A stretch of DNA of 47,885 nucleotides from Treponema sp. (GTDB lineage Bacteria; Spirochaetota; Spirochaetia; Treponematales; Treponemataceae), in NCBI GenBank assembly GCA_016297805.1, contig JAEDFX010000006.1, positions 1-47,885 of the forward strand, written 5' to 3'. The translations under genes were made by a program, and so were the position numbers. This document shows, piece after piece, positions 15,210-22,776 of the stretch. A model generated the notes under the pieces. It ran no database searches, had not been told where the DNA came from, and saw only the letters and a list, made by a program, of their open reading frames with translations. The first letter of the stretch is position 1, and each line of letters begins with the position of its first letter.

Positions 15210-15601
15210 TTTTCCCGTCCCTTCTGGTCACTTTCCGTCCCTTTTTGCCCCTGAATAAACTGAGACAACATCGACTCCATACCAGCAAGCCTTTTGTTCA
15301 AAGATTCAATCTCCTGCTGATTATTCTCAGCAATAACATTTGAATCTGCAGGAAGCGGAATTTCTTCATAACGAAACCGCTTCAAAGTCTGCATTCCGTG
15401 AGCATCAATATCTTTCCAGTAAAATTCTTGCTTATTGTTGTCAAAAAGCAAGCCAACCTTTCCCGCCGGAATCTGAAAATCCTTCACCGCCTGAAAGCCG
15501 GACAGCGACTCATAAATAACATTAGGATTTCCCATATTCATTCCAAACTGAGGAAGCGGAAAATTAAAATTATTAATACCAGGCATAAATGAATTATTCA
15601 T
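15206..15601 (-). CDS. First gene of the accessory module, 131 aa
   Basis: Asn/Phe/Pro-rich N-terminus (NNFNFPLPQFGMN), a beta-like centre (FQIPAGKVGLLFDNNKQEFYWKD) and a C-terminal coiled coil (QQEIESLNKRLAGMESML). I recall similar proteins next to the QCCCET family in gut phages. The start has no ribosome-binding site, and TATATT lies 6 nt upstream of the ATG, the same geometry as the leaderless late genes but without the GTAAATAGCA element. Confidence 0.65.
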   Translation of the reverse strand: MNNSFMPGINNFNFPLPQFGMNMGNPNVIYESLSGFQAVKDFQIPAGKVGLLFDNNKQEFYWKDIDAHGMQTLKRFRYEEIPLPADSNVIAENNQQEIESLNKRLAGMESMLSQFIQGQKGTESDQKGREK

Positions 15602-15677
15602 GATTCAAATATAAACCCAGATAAATTTTTAATTTGGTAAAAAAATAATAAAAAAATAAACTTTTTTTGAATTACTA

Positions 15678-15747
15678 TTGACAATTCAACATAAAAGATA
15701 TATATTAATAACCATAAGGCAGGAACGACAGCCTGCAAGGAGTAAAA
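15678..15747 (+). promoter_or_regulatory. Early promoter plus conserved leader hairpin, copy 1
   Basis: TTGACA (15678-15683), 17 nt, TATATT (15701-15706), then GCAGG-AACGACAG-CCTGC (15719-15736) and AAGGAGTAAAA before the ATG at 15750. Near-identical arrangements occur at 43162 and 44162; the third has compensatory stem changes. Confidence 0.85.
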
Positions 15748-15749
15748 TT

Positions 15750-15989
15750 ATGACAACATACAACACTTTATTAAACGCTTACGAATGTTCAACAATGAAC
15801 AACAACCTTTTTGAAAAGGCTGTAAAATCACTTTCAACATCATCATACAACGATGGTGCAAATACAACATATAACTTTGCAGACGGTTCAAGTCTTGATT
15901 GTGATAGCTTGAATCCTTTTAAATTAAATTATGCTACTTTTGTTTCTGCAGATTTAAGTCTTGTTTCTGAACTTAAAAAAATCGCATAA
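15750..15989 (+). CDS. Hypothetical protein, 79 aa
   Basis: Unrecognised Ser/Thr/Asn-rich protein (SLSTSSYNDGANTTYNFADG). The start at 15750 is fixed by the conserved leader hairpin and AAGGAG; in-frame codons upstream are promoter sequence. Followed by another hairpin-led small gene. Confidence 0.65.
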   Translation: MTTYNTLLNAYECSTMNNNLFEKAVKSLSTSSYNDGANTTYNFADGSSLDCDSLNPFKLNYATFVSADLSLVSELKKIA

Positions 15990-15996
15990 ATAACAC

Positions 15997-16018
15997 GAGG
16001 CCTTCAGGCCTCAAGGAG
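15997..16018 (+). promoter_or_regulatory. Hairpin abutting the ribosome-binding site of the 16025 gene
   Basis: GAGGCC-TTCA-GGCCTC (15997-16012), directly followed by AAGGAG and, 6 nt later, the ATG at 16025. Not a terminator: no T-run. Confidence 0.65.
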
Positions 16019-16024
16019 CAAACA

Positions 16025-16203
16025 ATGAGAAAATTATATTATTCATGCGGCTTTGGATTTAAAACATTAGATTTAGAAGAAGCAAAAAATATTGTCTACA
16101 TAAAAATTTCGATCTAATTCATATCATTAATGATGATCTTAAAGAAGTTGGCTGTTTTTCTTATGATAAAAAAAATCATATCTGGAAAAGAGAATATTAT
16201 TAA
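16025..16203 (+). pseudogene. Small gene broken by a frameshift in an A-run
   Basis: Reading from 16025 gives KLYYSCGFGFKTLDLEEAKN and stops at 16117. One added base in the run near 16101-16106 would continue as NFDLIHIINDDLKEVGCFSY and reach a stop at 16201-16203, giving about 59 residues. The restored sequence is coherent, so this is a recent mutation or a sequencing error. It has a good ribosome-binding site and leader hairpin. It converges with the regulator at 16200. Confidence 0.55.
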
Positions 16204-16469
16204 ATCACTCTAACCATCTTCTCCCTCATTGCGTGCAACTCCTTGGTAATCACACCAGGACACACGCAGAGGGAATCAGCAATAAATCCGCAGTCCTTCC
16301 CCTGAACATAATACAATTCAAAAATCTTCAACTGGCGGTCAGAAAAAAGCACCTTCTTTTTAAGTTCTTCTATTTTACTTTTATCCGCAAACCTAAAATA
16401 AGAATTTATTAATTTTACTTTGTCGAATTTCACAAAAAAAATTATAAACAAATAACCCCTCAAACTCAC
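16200..16469 (-). CDS. Sigma-region-4/LuxR-like helix-turn-helix regulator, 89 aa
   Basis: The C-terminal half (FSDRQLKIFELYYVQGKDCG, then IADSLCVCPGVITKELHAMR) is a helix-turn-helix of the sigma-70 region 4/LuxR type. The listed start is GTG at 16469; no ribosome-binding site is evident, so the N-terminus is uncertain. It lies 11 nt after the membrane regulator gene and is probably expressed with it. Small proteins with such a domain (RinA/ArpU type) activate late promoters in other phages, which makes it a candidate for the GTAAATAGCA regulon. Confidence 0.6.
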   Translation of the reverse strand: MSLRGYLFIIFFVKFDKVKLINSYFRFADKSKIEELKKKVLFSDRQLKIFELYYVQGKDCGFIADSLCVCPGVITKELHAMREKMVRVI

Positions 16470-16480
16470 GGGATTACATT

Positions 16481-17263
16481 CTAACTTTCTGGGAATAAAG
16501 ATGGGAACAATTCAGGAAGCCTTTCCTCCAATGAATACATAGAAATAAGCTCCGCTTTAGTTCTGCATCCGTTTCTGAGCATTGCAGCTTCAATGTAATC
16601 CGTTTTAGTGTTCTTAGAAACACCTTCAACTTCCTTGATCATCTTCCCTTCAGCAAGCTGAGCAATAACAACTCTTTCACCTTCAGTAAGCTCCAAACGC
16701 TTCATATTTGCCCTCAAATCTTCGCGCAGAGAGGCTTTTATATCGTTTTCGATAGTTTTCTCAACTACTTCTTTTAAATCGTTTGTAGCGCGTTCTAGGG
16801 CCTCTTTTTCAATCTTTTTCTTTACAACTTCTGCAGCAACATAAAACACCACACAAAAATCAAAATGCGCCAGAAGATGCCATACAGATTTTGAATGCCT
16901 GAAGCAAACAAGAAAAATCTCCAAGGCATAAACAATCATCATAGGCACCTTCCATTTCGGAAACCACCACGCAAGCCCAATAATAATAAACCAAGCAGAA
17001 AGATTTATAAAAGTAATATCCTGAACACCACCAAAACTATAGAGCATATACAAAGCCGGAATAAACCGCCGCCCAGAAAAGAAAACAACAATAATATAAA
17101 ACAAGAAAAAAGACGCATAAACCAGCGGAACAATAAGATCAGAATCAAAATAAAAATATCCCATGCACAAGCACAGGATAATATTTAATATACAACTCCC
17201 CCACTGTACATTATCAGATATAAATTCACCAATTCTATTTTTTATATAATTAAAAGTATACAT
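16481..17263 (-). CDS. Membrane-anchored LuxR-type regulator
   Basis: 260 residues. The first ~150 contain about five to six hydrophobic helices (CILNIILCLCMGYFYF, IVPLVYASFFLFYIIVVFF, FINLSAWFIIIGLAWWF, VPMMIVYALEIFLVCF, FCVVFYVAAEVV). A charged coiled-coil linker leads to a LuxR-like DNA-binding domain near 195-250 (LELTEGERVVIAQLAEGKMI, then KTDYIEAAMLRNGCRTKAEL). It would sit in the inner membrane with the DNA-binding domain in the cytoplasm, sensing an unknown signal. This architecture is seen in spirochaete regulators; on a phage it may link induction to the cell envelope or a signal. GAAGAGAG precedes the start. Confidence 0.75.
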   Translation of the reverse strand: MYTFNYIKNRIGEFISDNVQWGSCILNIILCLCMGYFYFDSDLIVPLVYASFFLFYIIVVFFSGRRFIPALYMLYSFGGVQDITFINLSAWFIIIGLAWWFPKWKVPMMIVYALEIFLVCFRHSKSVWHLLAHFDFCVVFYVAAEVVKKKIEKEALERATNDLKEVVEKTIENDIKASLREDLRANMKRLELTEGERVVIAQLAEGKMIKEVEGVSKNTKTDYIEAAMLRNGCRTKAELISMYSLEERLPELFPSLFPES

Positions 17264-17338
17264 TTTCTCTCTTCATAACTATTTATAATTACCATTAATT
17301 ATATAAACACTTTTATATATTTTGCAAGTTATATATAA

Positions 17339-17956
17339 TTAACATAAAGGTTTTCCATATTTTATGTTATTTCTTTTCAAAAAATTAACAAGTGTAACAT
17401 TCATAACCTTCAATTCTTTAGCAAGGGAATTTATTGATTGTTTTTCTTTAATTCTTCTCTGTATATATCGTTTTTTCTTATCAAGTTTATAATTCTTATG
17501 TTTAACTCCCTTAATACTTCCAATCTGCTTTCCCTGTTTTCTTACCCTTTCTAATCCCATCTTTGTTCTTTCAGAAATTAAAGTTCTTTCTATTTGAGCT
17601 GATAGACTAAAAGCAAATGCAAGGACTTGAGATTGCACATTATCACCTAACTCATAATTTTCTTTTATCGCATAAACTTTGACATTCTTTTTTAACAAAA
17701 TATTAAGAATTTCAAATATCATTGTTATTGATCTGCCAAGTCTGGATAACTCCGTAACAATAAGCACATCTCCACTTTGCACTATATCTATAAGTTTCCC
17801 CAATTCTCTTTTTTCATAATTTTTAGTTCCGGAAACATTCTCAGATATATATTTGACTTTTGTGAGCCTATGATCTCTGCAATATTGCCTAATGGTAATT
17901 TTTTGATTTTCAGTTGTTTGATTTTCAGTTGATACTCTAATGTATGCGTAATTCAT
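17339..17956 (-). CDS. Serine recombinase, DNA invertase family
   Basis: 205 residues, the usual size for Hin/Gin-type invertases. The catalytic core has YIRVSTENQ with nucleophile Ser9, the ELSRLGRS motif near 69-76, and SLSAQIERTLISERTKMGL before the long helix. The C-terminal 45 residues form the helix-turn-helix (SINSLAKELKVMNVTLVNFL). AAGGAG and TATAAT lie upstream of the start. It adjoins an array of alternative tail-fibre ends in both orientations (17993-19391), so it very likely inverts those segments. Confidence 0.92.
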   Translation of the reverse strand: MNYAYIRVSTENQTTENQKITIRQYCRDHRLTKVKYISENVSGTKNYEKRELGKLIDIVQSGDVLIVTELSRLGRSITMIFEILNILLKKNVKVYAIKENYELGDNVQSQVLAFAFSLSAQIERTLISERTKMGLERVRKQGKQIGSIKGVKHKNYKLDKKKRYIQRRIKEKQSINSLAKELKVMNVTLVNFLKRNNIKYGKPLC

Positions 17957-17992
17957 TTAATTGCTCCTTTCTAATATTATACACTATTCTCG

Positions 17993-18238
17993 AACGGTTT
18001 TTTTACACAATACTCAAAGGTTAATCAGTTATTCATACATGAAACTCAATATTCTTTTCCTTTGTTTATTGCTGTGAGTGATGCCACAGTTAATTTGACT
18101 ATCAATAGTACTTCTGACATTTTCACCAACAGAAGTATTCATGGAGATGTAATAAATAGTAATTTAATAATAATGATTCACACCAATGGTGGAGGTAATT
18201 ATACTGGCAAGGTTTCTTATATTGTGAACGGTTATTAA
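17993..18238 (+). CDS. Silent tail-fibre tip A
   Basis: 81-codon open segment without a start codon, beginning NGFFTQYSKVNQL and ending YIVNGY. It corresponds to the C-terminal receptor-binding domain of the fibre at 19155-20384. Its core (AACGGTTTTTTT) departs from the AACGGCTATATT of the others, so it may recombine less often. It is the outermost segment, next to the invertase promoter. Confidence 0.75.
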   Translation, partial: NGFFTQYSKVNQLFIHETQYSFPLFIAVSDATVNLTINSTSDIFTNRSIHGDVINSNLIIMIHTNGGGNYTGKVSYIVNGY

Positions 18239-18459
18239 TATCCTATAGCCTGCCACAGGATATTAAAGTTATCAGAACTATAGCCGGCATAATTAAACAT
18301 AAATATATTTACCTGGGTAGTAGAAATACTTCCAAAACATGCAAAGAATGTACCATCAAAAACATCTACACTACCTGTAATATTTGGAACACTTTCAAAT
18401 TGTATTTGAAATTTTTTTGTTCCTCTTTTATTTTTTCCATTTTGTGTAATATAGCCGTT
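18235..18459 (-). CDS. Silent tail-fibre tip B
   Basis: 74-codon segment beginning NGYITQNGKNKRGTK and ending LWQAIGY, oriented like the main fibre gene. An ATG at 18465 happens to be in frame but has no ribosome-binding site, so it is a cassette, not an independent gene. Its stop interlocks with that of segment A. Confidence 0.78.
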   Translation of the reverse strand, partial: NGYITQNGKNKRGTKKFQIQFESVPNITGSVDVFDGTFFACFGSISTTQVNIFMFNYAGYSSDNFNILWQAIGY

Positions 18460-18473
18460 CGTCATAAAAGGCC

Positions 18474-18863
18474 AACGGCTATATTACTCAATACGGTAAA
18501 ACAAATAATGATTACTTTATTCGTAAATGTTCTCAGTCTTTTGAAATTTTTACCACAGAAGAAGTTGTTGTAGGAAGGTGGATAGACGGAAAGCTGATTT
18601 ATAGGAAAGCTGGAAGAGTTGCTTCTATGGCAGCTGGATATGTAGTTATTGACCCTATTTTAACTAGTTCATATATTGATTCTGTAGTAGCAATGAATGC
18701 TACTGGAATGTATGGTAATGAGATAATTCAATTTGGTGGCTATGGCGGTGTAAATCCTCGTGCTTGTTTAGGTGTGCATACTAGTGGATTTAGAAAGCTT
18801 GATGGTTCTCCAGCAACTACTAACTTTAACTGGTGGATTGAATACACCAAAACAACAAACTAA
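18474..18863 (+). CDS. Silent tail-fibre tip C
   Basis: 129-codon segment, the longest tip, beginning NGYITQYGKTNNDYF and ending EYTKTTN. In frame throughout from the shared core. No start or ribosome-binding site. It pairs with the stub D. Confidence 0.78.
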   Translation, partial: NGYITQYGKTNNDYFIRKCSQSFEIFTTEEVVVGRWIDGKLIYRKAGRVASMAAGYVVIDPILTSSYIDSVVAMNATGMYGNEIIQFGGYGGVNPRACLGVHTSGFRKLDGSPATTNFNWWIEYTKTTN

Positions 18864-18883
18864 TCCATTGTACTATAGCCGTT
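18860..18883 (-). CDS. Tail-fibre tip stub D
   Basis: From the AACGGC core only NGYSTMD is encoded before a stop that interlocks with the stop of segment C. If joined to the fibre it would give a truncated tip, so it may be a worn-down cassette or an 'off' state. Confidence 0.6.
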   Translation of the reverse strand, partial: NGYSTMD

Positions 18884-18897
18884 GCCGTTTTAAGACG

Positions 18898-19158
18898 AAC
18901 GGCTATATTGTACAACGTTCAATTTCTGCTGCGGCTCAATATACAGCTAATTTCTATGTAAAATTCACAACTACAAAATATGCTGTTACACCTGCTGATG
19001 GAGATTGTTCTAACTATGGTTCCTGGTTTGGATATGCTTGGGGTTTAAGTACATCAGCTAAGACTATAAGTTCTGTTTATATTGGTAAATATGCAGCAGC
19101 AAATAATTATGGTGGATGGTATGGTATCCCTGTAATTATTATATTTTCTGGCTATTAA
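18898..19158 (+). CDS. Silent tail-fibre tip E
   Basis: 86-codon segment beginning NGYIVQRSISAAAQY and ending VIIIFSGY, directly opposed to the active tip F with interlocking stops. Inversion between the cores at 18898 and 19391 would swap E for F in a single step. Confidence 0.8.
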   Translation, partial: NGYIVQRSISAAAQYTANFYVKFTTTKYAVTPADGDCSNYGSWFGYAWGLSTSAKTISSVYIGKYAAANNYGGWYGIPVIIIFSGY

Positions 19159-20384
19159 TAACCACGAATTACAAAGGCTGTTATTGCTGCTCTTGTATCC
19201 GAGTTATAGCCGTTCTGATTTTGACAAGTGAAATCATTCATTGTTGAAACACGAACCATAGAGGTGGTAGCTCCATATGTATTATCCATTATTGTGGCGT
19301 TAATCATTGGTACTGCTAATAAATATTTAATTAAATATTCAAACTTTGTAATGCCACAGTTTGCACGAATCCGTTGTACAATATAGCCGTTCGCTAAAAC
19401 TGTATAACCTTCTGTGTCGTTGCTCCAGTTTTCAAGCTCTGGGTTGCCCATAATTACCCAGTCGGTTCCGTCGTACATCAATTCAAGTGTGGTGTAAGGC
19501 TGCCACATCTCGTCTGTGTATTCTGTTGCGCCACGCCATTTTCCGCTGTGCACAGGTGGTGCTATTTTCTGTCCTGCCTTTACTGCCTTGATTGCTTTTG
19601 CGCCTGTAAATGTAGAACCATCATATGAAACATTGAGTGTTGGGTTTGCTGCGCTGTTTGCGTTTGCAAACAAAACACGAACTACGGCACCTGCTTCCAA
19701 AACAAAGCCGTTTATATTTACTTCTTTGTTCTGTACTGTTGCTTCTGTATTACAGATTGCGCCGTATGCTATTCCTGTTGCAGCCTTTGCCTGGATAGGT
19801 GCTGTACTTGTTTTGCTTCCCTGGGCTACCGGTGCCAAGTTTGGAACATTACCGAGTCCTATCTGTCCCTTTGTTACCTGGTGTGGGTTGTTTGTGTCTT
19901 CTTTATGTGCACTTAGTTCTCTTTTCGTTCCCTCTACTAATTCATCAACATACGCTATCGTGTTGTCAACATCAACCTTTCTTGCCGCATCCTCATTATT
20001 TACTGGGGCTCCAAATTTTGCACGCCCAAATTCATCACGACTAACAATTTGTCCTGCCGCAGCTTCACTTGTCGCCCCATGCACACCATCAGTCAATCCT
20101 CGCTTGTCTGCATGAGCCTTAACTTTATCATCAGTGTATTTTGTAACAGAATCAACAAACTGCGACTTTTTCTGCGTATCTGCCTGACCGCTTATTCCAT
20201 CCCTGTTACCGTAAGCCTTCTCATACATGGCAATATGAGCCGCATTCACATCGTTCATAAACTCCGCAAGAAGAGGAGTACCATCATAACTTTCAGAAGA
20301 AGAAGCATTAACTGCCTTTCCTTCAGGATAATTTTCATCTGTTTCATCCGTGTAGTCTGAATAATTCTGATTTAATTTAAGCAT
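19155..20384 (-). CDS. Tail fibre protein with switchable C-terminus
   Basis: 409 residues. The N-terminal half carries fibre-type helices and the repeat HKEDTNNPHQVTKGQIGLGN, a signature of phage tail fibres. The C-terminus from NGYIVQRIRANCG (about residue 332) is the current tip F; the NGYIxQ start resembles the receptor-binding end of Gp53-like fibres. The fibre would attach to the baseplate and bind the host surface. It follows the gp48-like gene with a small overlap, as expected in a Mu-like tail cluster. The last ~78 codons belong to the invertible array. Confidence 0.85.
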   Translation of the reverse strand: MLKLNQNYSDYTDETDENYPEGKAVNASSSESYDGTPLLAEFMNDVNAAHIAMYEKAYGNRDGISGQADTQKKSQFVDSVTKYTDDKVKAHADKRGLTDGVHGATSEAAAGQIVSRDEFGRAKFGAPVNNEDAARKVDVDNTIAYVDELVEGTKRELSAHKEDTNNPHQVTKGQIGLGNVPNLAPVAQGSKTSTAPIQAKAATGIAYGAICNTEATVQNKEVNINGFVLEAGAVVRVLFANANSAANPTLNVSYDGSTFTGAKAIKAVKAGQKIAPPVHSGKWRGATEYTDEMWQPYTTLELMYDGTDWVIMGNPELENWSNDTEGYTVLANGYIVQRIRANCGITKFEYLIKYLLAVPMINATIMDNTYGATTSMVRVSTMNDFTCQNQNGYNSDTRAAITAFVIRGY

Positions 20385-21117
20385 TTTTTACACCCCTTCG
20401 CGAACGTGTCGCATCATAATTTTCTTTCCATTCAATAAAAACAATAACACCTGTATGTACAGGCTTCATTTTCAAAATCAAATATTCAATGTATGACTTC
20501 CACTTAGCGTCAACAGTCATCTTCTGGCAATAAATAATTTCTTGTCGCTTATTTCGCACAACATCTTTAGCAACAAAAAAATAATTCTCCCAGTAATGCT
20601 TATCAACAGGGATGTCATAAGTCTGTTCGCTGTCATTACGAATAACTGCAGGAACAAAATTTTCATCCCCTACCTTAAATCCGCATGACAGCTTCTTATT
20701 CCCACATACAGACCATGTTTGCCCACACATACAGCTAAGAACAGCATTAGCATCCCGGGGGTTCTTTACAGGATTATTTTCAAAAACCTTAATCTCCGGA
20801 ATGACACTCTGCAATACGCTTTGAATATAATCCAAAGACTGCCCGCCACAATTTGCCTTCCACAGTGATTTCAGAATTCCGACTCGGTTTTCTCCATACT
20901 GTTCGCTTGCAAACAAAACAGCAAACTGATTTTCCCATTCATCAAAAGCCCTTGTAGTCTCAGGAAACAAATCCAGAAAAACTTTCTCCGTTTCCGTTTT
21001 TGCATCTTCAGGAAGAACGCTTAAACCGCGGATAAACTTTTTTAGCTTCGTTTCAAAAACAAGCTCAAACGACTTAACACGAGGAAAAAGTAGCTTAAAA
21101 ACCTTAAAAAAACTCAT
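20377..21117 (-). CDS. Mu gp48-like baseplate protein (DUF2313 type)
   Basis: 246 residues. Its place between the baseplate J protein and the tail fibre, and the N-terminal region (LSVLPEDAKTETEKVFLDLF, TTRAFDEWENQFA, GILKSLWKANCGGQSLDYI) match the Mu gp48/YmfQ group. It probably connects the wedge to the fibre. It overlaps the J gene by 4 nt and the fibre by 8 nt. The extra C-terminal part is unusual in length. Confidence 0.7.
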   Translation of the reverse strand: MSFFKVFKLLFPRVKSFELVFETKLKKFIRGLSVLPEDAKTETEKVFLDLFPETTRAFDEWENQFAVLFASEQYGENRVGILKSLWKANCGGQSLDYIQSVLQSVIPEIKVFENNPVKNPRDANAVLSCMCGQTWSVCGNKKLSCGFKVGDENFVPAVIRNDSEQTYDIPVDKHYWENYFFVAKDVVRNKRQEIIYCQKMTVDAKWKSYIEYLILKMKPVHTGVIVFIEWKENYDATRSRRGVKNA

Positions 21118-22319
21118 ACTTCAACTCCGTTAACATAAAGCTTTTCAAGTTTCGCAAGTTCACCCTTACCCAGAGTGTAATCAGTAATAATCTCTCCGTT
21201 CTTTTCAAGCCTGATTTTCTCAAAATATCCATTAACACCTTCAGCAATGTCATTAGCAATTGAAGTAAGATTAACGGCAGAAATTCTGTCTGCACGGTTA
21301 TTATCAACAGAAAGACCGCGGACAAAAGGCTCACGCTCCAGAAAGTAAGAATCAAAATTAGTTTTGCAGCTGCTCTTGAAGCTGTCAATTTCATTCCCCT
21401 CAAAATCATCAACATAAACCGTAAAACCGGAAATCGAACAGGCACGAATATTGGCATAACTTCCATCATTCGCCGGGTCCAGAACCGCAGTAACAGGTTT
21501 TCTGCCCTCTCCAGTTACTGGATCATAAGAACAAGCCTCGCCAACTTCCTTAAGCATTCCAGGAGTTGCAATTCTGGTTTCATCGTCAGAAACAACATAA
21601 ATCAAAACACCTGCAGCAGAATCATCATCCTTGTATATATAAGTCTGAAGAACCCCCGAAACATCGCTCGCCCACTTCGTGTAGTCAACAAGCGCACCGC
21701 CCTGAGGCTGAACCTGCCAGCGTGACTTAACTCTAGAACGGTAACTGCTTTCACTTTCTTCATCTACCGCCTTGTCAGTAACTTCAGAAACAACAGCCTT
21801 TTTCCCGATGTTGAAATAAGGAGAAGCAACATTCAGCTCATCATCAACTTCAATATTCCCGACAATACCGCTTTCAGCACATTTAACAGCAATTTCCTCA
21901 AATGGATTTTTCAGAAGAACAGTCTCGTTTGTAATGTAAATCAACCCAGTTGCAGGATCAACAAATTGCGTTCCCTGGTCAAGATAAGTATTAACGCTTG
22001 CAACCTCAACCTTAATCTTTCCCTGCCACTGAGTAGCACCTTCAGGCTCACCGATTCCCACAAGATTTCCCCACATTACAAGGGGACGTATTTTTCTGCC
22101 CAAGATTTCAACTTCATCAAAACTGGCAGTGTCAACAAACATCTGCAGAAAAATCCACGCCTGTTGCTTGTAAAGCGTAATAAAAACAGCAGAAAGAACC
22201 TTTGCAAGAACACGAATAAAAGACTTAGGAAGAAGCCTGAATTTTGTATTCAATTCAGCTTCAATTCCAGAAATTATCAGATTGTTTACCTGCTCAATAG
22301 TTTTATTTTCAAACGCCAT
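21114..22319 (-). CDS. Baseplate J-like protein (Mu gp47)
   Basis: 401 residues. Motifs include YITNETVLLKNPFEEIAVKC, ESESSYRSRVKSRWQVQPQG, TKWASDVSGVLQTYIYKDDD and the C-terminal NLTSIANDIAEGV, all typical of baseplate J/gp47, a wedge component of contractile tails. Overlaps the gp46-like gene by 11 nt. Confidence 0.9.
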   Translation of the reverse strand: MAFENKTIEQVNNLIISGIEAELNTKFRLLPKSFIRVLAKVLSAVFITLYKQQAWIFLQMFVDTASFDEVEILGRKIRPLVMWGNLVGIGEPEGATQWQGKIKVEVASVNTYLDQGTQFVDPATGLIYITNETVLLKNPFEEIAVKCAESGIVGNIEVDDELNVASPYFNIGKKAVVSEVTDKAVDEESESSYRSRVKSRWQVQPQGGALVDYTKWASDVSGVLQTYIYKDDDSAAGVLIYVVSDDETRIATPGMLKEVGEACSYDPVTGEGRKPVTAVLDPANDGSYANIRACSISGFTVYVDDFEGNEIDSFKSSCKTNFDSYFLEREPFVRGLSVDNNRADRISAVNLTSIANDIAEGVNGYFEKIRLEKNGEIITDYTLGKGELAKLEKLYVNGVEV

Positions 22320-22776
22320 TTTTCACCGTCTCCCACTGAAGGGCATATTTCCCCGATTCAATAATTTCTCCGGATTTCTCAATCCTCACGTTAAGCTGAA
22401 TCCTGTTGTTTCCCTCGTCCAAAAGCTCCACTTCCACAGAATCCGCAATGTCATCGTCAAGAAACCACTTCAAGTCTTCCTTTGCCTTATCCTGTGCAAT
22501 CTTCAGATTCTTACTGTTCAACGGCACAGAACGAACAAAAGACATAAAGCGAGAAACAAGCTTCTCATTCTCAGAAACACCTTCAAGCCTGTTCCCCCAC
22601 CATGTATCACCAGAAGCAACCTCACCGCCATCGTCTTTATTCCCACCAAAAAGCGACAGATAAACCGCCGTGCGAAAACCGCCATCAGGAATCACAAGCC
22701 CATTGATAACAGAAATTTCACCGCCGTCTTCAGTGTCAAAAAGCAAAACATCACCGCCAAATTCTTCCGTCATCAC
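22309..22776 (-). CDS. Mu gp46-like baseplate protein
   Basis: 155 residues. DVLLFDTEDGGEISVINGLV, FRTAVYLSLFGGN and the following WWGNRL segment are typical of the GP46 family (also related to gpW/gp25 wedge proteins). ATGA overlap with gp45. Part of the wedge. Confidence 0.85.
   Translation of the reverse strand: MMTEEFGGDVLLFDTEDGGEISVINGLVIPDGGFRTAVYLSLFGGNKDDGGEVASGDTWWGNRLEGVSENEKLVSRFMSFVRSVPLNSKNLKIAQDKAKEDLKWFLDDDIADSVEVELLDEGNNRIQLNVRIEKSGEIIESGKYALQWETVKNGV

Larger units (their letters stand above)
17993..19391. repeat. Invertible tail-fibre tip array (shufflon-like)
   Basis: Six coding ends in alternating orientation, each beginning at an AACGG core that reads Asn-Gly: A 17993 (+), B 18459 (-), C 18474 (+), D 18883 (-), E 18898 (+), F 19391 (-, currently joined to the fibre gene). 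They form three convergent pairs whose stop codons interlock (18235-18238, 18860-18863, 19155-19158). Adjacent pairs are separated by 14-bp spacers, giving inverted repeats such as GTAATATAGCCGTT and AACGGCTATATTAC. Any inversion between opposed cores would place another tip on the fibre. The invertase gene is immediately to the left. Confidence 0.88.

Noticed and set aside
16481..17956. Mu-like transposition module to match the Mu-like tail
   Set aside because: No DDE transposase or MuB-like ATPase anywhere; the recombinase is an invertase and the replicon carries par and rep genes.
17993..19391. Diversity-generating retroelement for the tail fibre
   Set aside because: No reverse transcriptase gene or template repeat; alternative tips differ wholly rather than at adenines, and a serine invertase is adjacent.
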